From the IMG/VR virus record IMGVR_UViG_3300022220_000020, positions 1 to 24,815 of that record: a stretch of 24,815 nucleotides of DNA; one strand, given 5' to 3'. A model generated the notes under the pieces. It did not search any database. It was not told the origin of the DNA and saw only the letters and a list, made by a program, of their open reading frames with translations. The stretch is from a virus. Below are positions 22,494 to 24,815 of this stretch, piece by piece. Numbering within the stretch: position 1 is the stretch's first letter; the number at the start of each line of letters is the position of its first letter. The translations under genes were made by a program, and so were the position numbers.

Positions 22494-22494
22494 T

Positions 22495-23298
22495 ATGAAA
22501 TTAGGAGCAAACGATGTAAGTGCAGTAAAGATTGGAGCAACAGATGTAAACAAGGTCTATCTTGGAAGTAATTTGGTTTGGGAAGCAGGTGGTTCTATCT
22601 TAGACTTTAGTCCATACAACGTATGGGATTCTGAACACGTTTCTATAGTAGGAACAACCACAACCTTTGAAGATTTCAATGATGTTGGAACTGCTTATGA
22701 TTTAACTAATCCTGCCGCAACAAATCAACCTACATATAATTCTTCTGACTCTGATTTCGGAGGATTACCTTCAATTACTTTTGATGGAATTGCGGAGTAT
22801 GTAAGAAGAAGCATTACTAATTATAGAAATTCAGACAGTAGCGGTTTAGTTGTTGGGGTTTTACTAATAGAGTCAGGTAGTAACTTTGATTTTTTGGGGT
22901 CTACGGGCTTGTCTTCAAGTGAGATTATGGGTTCTGCAAGAATCATAAGTAACAAATATAGACCAAGAATAGCCAACGGTTCTTTTGATAACAGAATTTC
23001 AGCGAGTACTACCACAATAGGCACGTTAACTCCTTATGTATTTACATTTGCCTCTACTGCTTCTGAATATAAGATAACTATTAACGGAGTTCAGCAATCT
23101 ATTTCCGTTTCTTTAGGTAATAATGACGGGAAGTGGTACGATGACATATCTGTCAAAAATATCGCAGTAGGTTTATTGCCTTCAAGAAATCTTTACTCTA
23201 ACATTACATGGTGTATGTCAGGATACTTTCCTTATGTAAGCGATTCTAAAACTATTGAAATTGCAAACTTTTTAAAGACGAAATATGGAATTAGTTAA
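22495..23298 (+). CDS. Tail adhesin with lectin-like (LamG/ConA-type) domain
   Basis: A 267-residue protein started at ATG 22495, 1 nt after the fibre stop; ATG 22465 would overlap the fibre gene by 29 nt. The N-terminus has three short repeats (LGANDVSAV, KIGATDVNKV, YLGSNLVWE), a motif widespread at the start of phage tip proteins. Residues 45-267 have the beta-sandwich pattern of concanavalin-like lectins (LPSITFDGIAEYVRR, YKITINGVQQSISVS, and the closing ANFLKTKYGIS). Binding of host surface glycans is the likely role. Confidence 0.7.
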   Translation: MKLGANDVSAVKIGATDVNKVYLGSNLVWEAGGSILDFSPYNVWDSEHVSIVGTTTTFEDFNDVGTAYDLTNPAATNQPTYNSSDSDFGGLPSITFDGIAEYVRRSITNYRNSDSSGLVVGVLLIESGSNFDFLGSTGLSSSEIMGSARIISNKYRPRIANGSFDNRISASTTTIGTLTPYVFTFASTASEYKITINGVQQSISVSLGNNDGKWYDDISVKNIAVGLLPSRNLYSNITWCMSGYFPYVSDSKTIEIANFLKTKYGIS

Positions 23299-23515
23299 TG
23301 GGTGGATAACACCGACAATAGAAGCTTACGAAGCTAAACAGACAGAGCTAGGAATAGCTTATAATATAAATTCGCCAAGATATGCAGGAAGTATTGTAGA
23401 CGGAGTTGTTCATCCTGATGTTGAGTTAATAACAGGAGGTTATTTTATGCGAGATATTAAAGGACTTGGAGTTGATAACATTACATTTGCGGATATAAAA
23501 CAAGAAGAAATATAA
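23285..23515 (+). CDS. Small hypothetical protein after the adhesin (76 aa)
   Basis: A 76-residue protein that overlaps the adhesin by 14 nt. It begins with WITPTIEAYEAKQTELG and has a central GGYFMRDIKGL segment. No membrane span, Cys cluster or signal peptide is visible. By place it could be an adhesin partner or chaperone. Function unknown. Confidence 0.55.
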   Translation: MELVNGWITPTIEAYEAKQTELGIAYNINSPRYAGSIVDGVVHPDVELITGGYFMRDIKGLGVDNITFADIKQEEI

Positions 23516-23524
23516 CTTTACACA

Positions 23525-23839
23525 ATGGAGCAGTTTTTAGAATTAACAAACAAGCACGGATTTAGCACAGTAATAATTGCAGCTTTGATATTTGGTTTTA
23601 TTGTAAACTATAAGAAAATTACAGGGTGGATTGTAGCAACGATTCAGGCAGCAGCTATTGTAAGAAACCACGAGGAAACGATTCAAGAACTAAAGGAAGA
23701 AATTGCAGTTTTACGAGCAAAGTTGGAAGAGTATAATGCTATCCTTATGAAGCAAACTGAAACTATTGCAAGGTTGGAGGAAAGAATTGTATTGACTGCT
23801 AAGAAAAGAGTATCTAAAAAGAAGCCAAATGAAGATTAA
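23525..23839 (+). CDS. One-TM coiled-coil lysis protein (holin- or i-spanin-like)
   Basis: A 104-residue protein. Residues 12-28 (GFSTVIIAALIFGFIVNY) form a membrane span, 33-46 a second weakly hydrophobic helix, and 48-92 a coiled coil rich in Glu and Leu, with a Lys-rich tail. The single N-terminal span plus coiled coil matches the layout of inner-membrane spanins such as Rz, but small phage holins can look similar. It is immediately upstream of the endolysin (11-nt overlap), supporting a lysis role. Confidence 0.6.
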   Translation: MEQFLELTNKHGFSTVIIAALIFGFIVNYKKITGWIVATIQAAAIVRNHEETIQELKEEIAVLRAKLEEYNAILMKQTETIARLEERIVLTAKKRVSKKKPNED

Positions 23840-24275
23840 AGAATATTTTAGCATTAAGGAATTGGTAGATGAGAATGTTTACAATCGTTACGGAGAAGGT
23901 GCTTGGAAGTTCTTTGATGATAAACTGCTTGAATGTTTAGTTATAATTAGGGAGCATTTCGGCAATCCAATCACGATTAACAATTGGGCATTTGGAAGTA
24001 CATTTAGTCAAAGAGGTTTGCGACATAATCAAAGTCCGATGGTACGCAATAAAAAAAGCATCTATTTAAGCGCTCATATGATGGGTAAGGCATTTGATTT
24101 TAATATTGAAGGGGTAACACCAAATGAAGTTAGAGAGTGGATTAAAACGCACCCTGATAAGTTTCCTTGCAAAGTTAGATTGGAACGCAATTTGAAAGGC
24201 AGTCCAATTAATTGGGTACACTTAGACGTTTACCAAGATGCAAAGAATCCGAAGGTTTATTTATTTGATGTATAA
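23829..24275 (+). CDS. Endolysin, peptidase M15-like
   Basis: A 148-residue protein of the M15 D-Ala-D-Ala carboxypeptidase / L-Ala-D-Glu peptidase type. The zinc ligands are H83 and D90 in SAHMMGKAFDF (the SxHxxGxAxD motif) and H131 in WVHLDV. R62 and the residues before it (FSQRGLRHN) fit the substrate-side Arg region. It cleaves peptidoglycan cross-links at the end of infection. No signal peptide is visible, so export should depend on a holin. It shares TAATG with the next gene. Confidence 0.88.
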   Translation: MKIKEYFSIKELVDENVYNRYGEGAWKFFDDKLLECLVIIREHFGNPITINNWAFGSTFSQRGLRHNQSPMVRNKKSIYLSAHMMGKAFDFNIEGVTPNEVREWIKTHPDKFPCKVRLERNLKGSPINWVHLDVYQDAKNPKVYLFDV

Positions 24276-24718
24276 TGGAAAAGAAATTTAAAGATACACA
24301 GCTTGGAAAATTTTTGGCAACTACTGCTCCTGATATACTTAGTGTCGCAGGTGATTTACTACCTGATGCAGGGGTTCTTGGCATTGTTAAGAACCTTATT
24401 GATAAAGACGAAAAGATTAGTCCTGAGGATAAAAAAGTGGCTTTAGCAAAGACCAAAGAAATGTATGACCTTGAGATAAAAGACAGAGATTCTGCACGAA
24501 GCAGGGAAGTAGAGGTTAAGAAGACAGGAAGCAAGGACATTATGATGATGTTGACAGGCATTGTTGGATTGGTTTCTTTTCTCTTTATTATATACGCAGT
24601 AGTTTATGAGGAAGGGGTTTTGCACAATGAACTCTTTGTACACCTGATGGGAATGGTTGAAGGGGTTGTGATCAGCAACATCTTTGCATATTACTACGGC
24701 TCATCGGCAGAAAAATAA
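24275..24718 (+). CDS. Putative holin (Holin_3TMs-like)
   Basis: A 147-residue protein with a soluble N-terminal part containing a weakly hydrophobic helix (about 17-42) and a charged helix (50-85). Two membrane spans follow: 90-111 (IMMMLTGIVGLVSFLFIIYAVV) and about 121-141 (FVHLMGMVEGVVISNIFAYYYG). The EKISPEDKKVALAK and SARSREVEVKKTGSKD segments resemble the 3TM phage holin family. It is the last gene, coupled to the endolysin. It would open the inner membrane to release the endolysin. Confidence 0.7.
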   Translation: MEKKFKDTQLGKFLATTAPDILSVAGDLLPDAGVLGIVKNLIDKDEKISPEDKKVALAKTKEMYDLEIKDRDSARSREVEVKKTGSKDIMMMLTGIVGLVSFLFIIYAVVYEEGVLHNELFVHLMGMVEGVVISNIFAYYYGSSAEK

Positions 24719-24723
24719 ATTTG
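24716..24723 (+). promoter_or_regulatory. -7 promoter-like element (TAaaTTTG) at the holin stop
   Basis: TAAATTTG overlaps the holin stop codon. No start codon with a long frame follows before the terminator, so a transcript from here would be about 85 nt and non-coding. No -33 box was found. Confidence 0.4.
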
Positions 24724-24727
24724 CGAT

Positions 24728-24815
24728 TTTAAAATATTAGGATTAGCTTTGCTGAATCTTGTTCATAATTTATTATTTTTTTAGGAAAACCCTTGCAACC
24801 TTGTAGGGGTTTTTT
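24728..24815 (+). ncRNA. Possible short non-coding RNA at the window end
   Basis: Between a -7 box and a terminator lies an AT-rich stretch with a small hairpin, GATTAGC (24741-24747) with GCTGAATC (24751-24758), one base bulged. No ORF fits. It may equally be just the untranslated 3' end of the lysis operon. Confidence 0.3.
24786..24815 (+). terminator. Rho-independent terminator ending the late operon
   Basis: AAAACCC (24786-24792) pairs with GGGTTTT (24807-24813), followed by a T-run to the window end. It is the natural stop of the lysis genes. Confidence 0.75.

Noticed and set aside
22465-22494. Earlier start of the adhesin inside the fibre gene
   Set aside because: The extra residues are the out-of-frame end of the fibre gene, and the repeat motif begins right after ATG 22495.
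1-24815. tRNA genes, integrase, attachment site or toxin-antitoxin pair
   Set aside because: No cloverleaf, Tyr/Ser recombinase motif or convincing toxin pair was found by eye; the genome ends may lie outside the window.

Overview
The window is AT-rich and reads as most of a tailed double-stranded DNA phage (or prophage) genome. All long genes but one are on the + strand. Three things point to a Bacteroidota host, probably a flavobacterium. The -7 promoter element TAnnTTTG recurs in intergenic gaps. Shine-Dalgarno sequences are essentially absent, with many TAATG, ATGA or TAAATG stop-start junctions. Several protein families are typical of Bacteroidota phages, including a DUF3127-type ssDNA-binding protein, a DUF6712-like connector and a portal with a Cys/His tail module. 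A tape measure and a tube-like protein without a recognisable sheath suggest a siphovirus. No integrase, tRNA or CRISPR array was seen.

Layout. 1-3210 is an early/replication block: small unknown genes, an SSB-like protein, a zinc-ribbon protein, a structured RNA with its own promoter and terminator (about 1536-1634), a two-domain replication protein and its partner. 3213-5790 is a nuclease/recombination block: PD-(D/E)XK-like nuclease, calcineurin-like phosphoesterase and NinG-like protein. 5791-6292 carries two promoters and tiny genes, including a ribbon-helix-helix-like and a one-TM protein. 6295-8215 encodes the terminase. 8163-14845 encodes neck/tail-completion proteins, tail-tip proteins and the tape measure. 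14846-15102 holds the only minus-strand gene, a small HTH protein, and a divergent control region. 15103-21258 encodes the head and tube: protease-scaffold fusion, major capsid, tube-like protein, two tiny paralogues, a beta-rich protein, a multidomain portal and a head-tail connector. 21258-23515 encodes fibre and adhesin. 23525-24718 is the lysis cassette. 24719-24815 is a non-coding tail ending in a terminator.

How it works together. Early genes copy and repair the DNA. The terminase packages it into a shell built from the capsid protein and the protease-scaffold through the portal. The connector and neck proteins join the head to a tail set by the tape measure. The fibre and lectin-like adhesin bind the host, and the M15 endolysin with the holin releases progeny. 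The module order (terminase, tail, head, portal, fibre) is unusual. The observations most worth a second look are the pseudoknotted RNA at 1536-1634, the mirror-image control region at 15034-15102, the portal with extra domains, the 16-heptad Asn-core stalk in the fibre, and the overlapping paralogous genes at 17803-18211.
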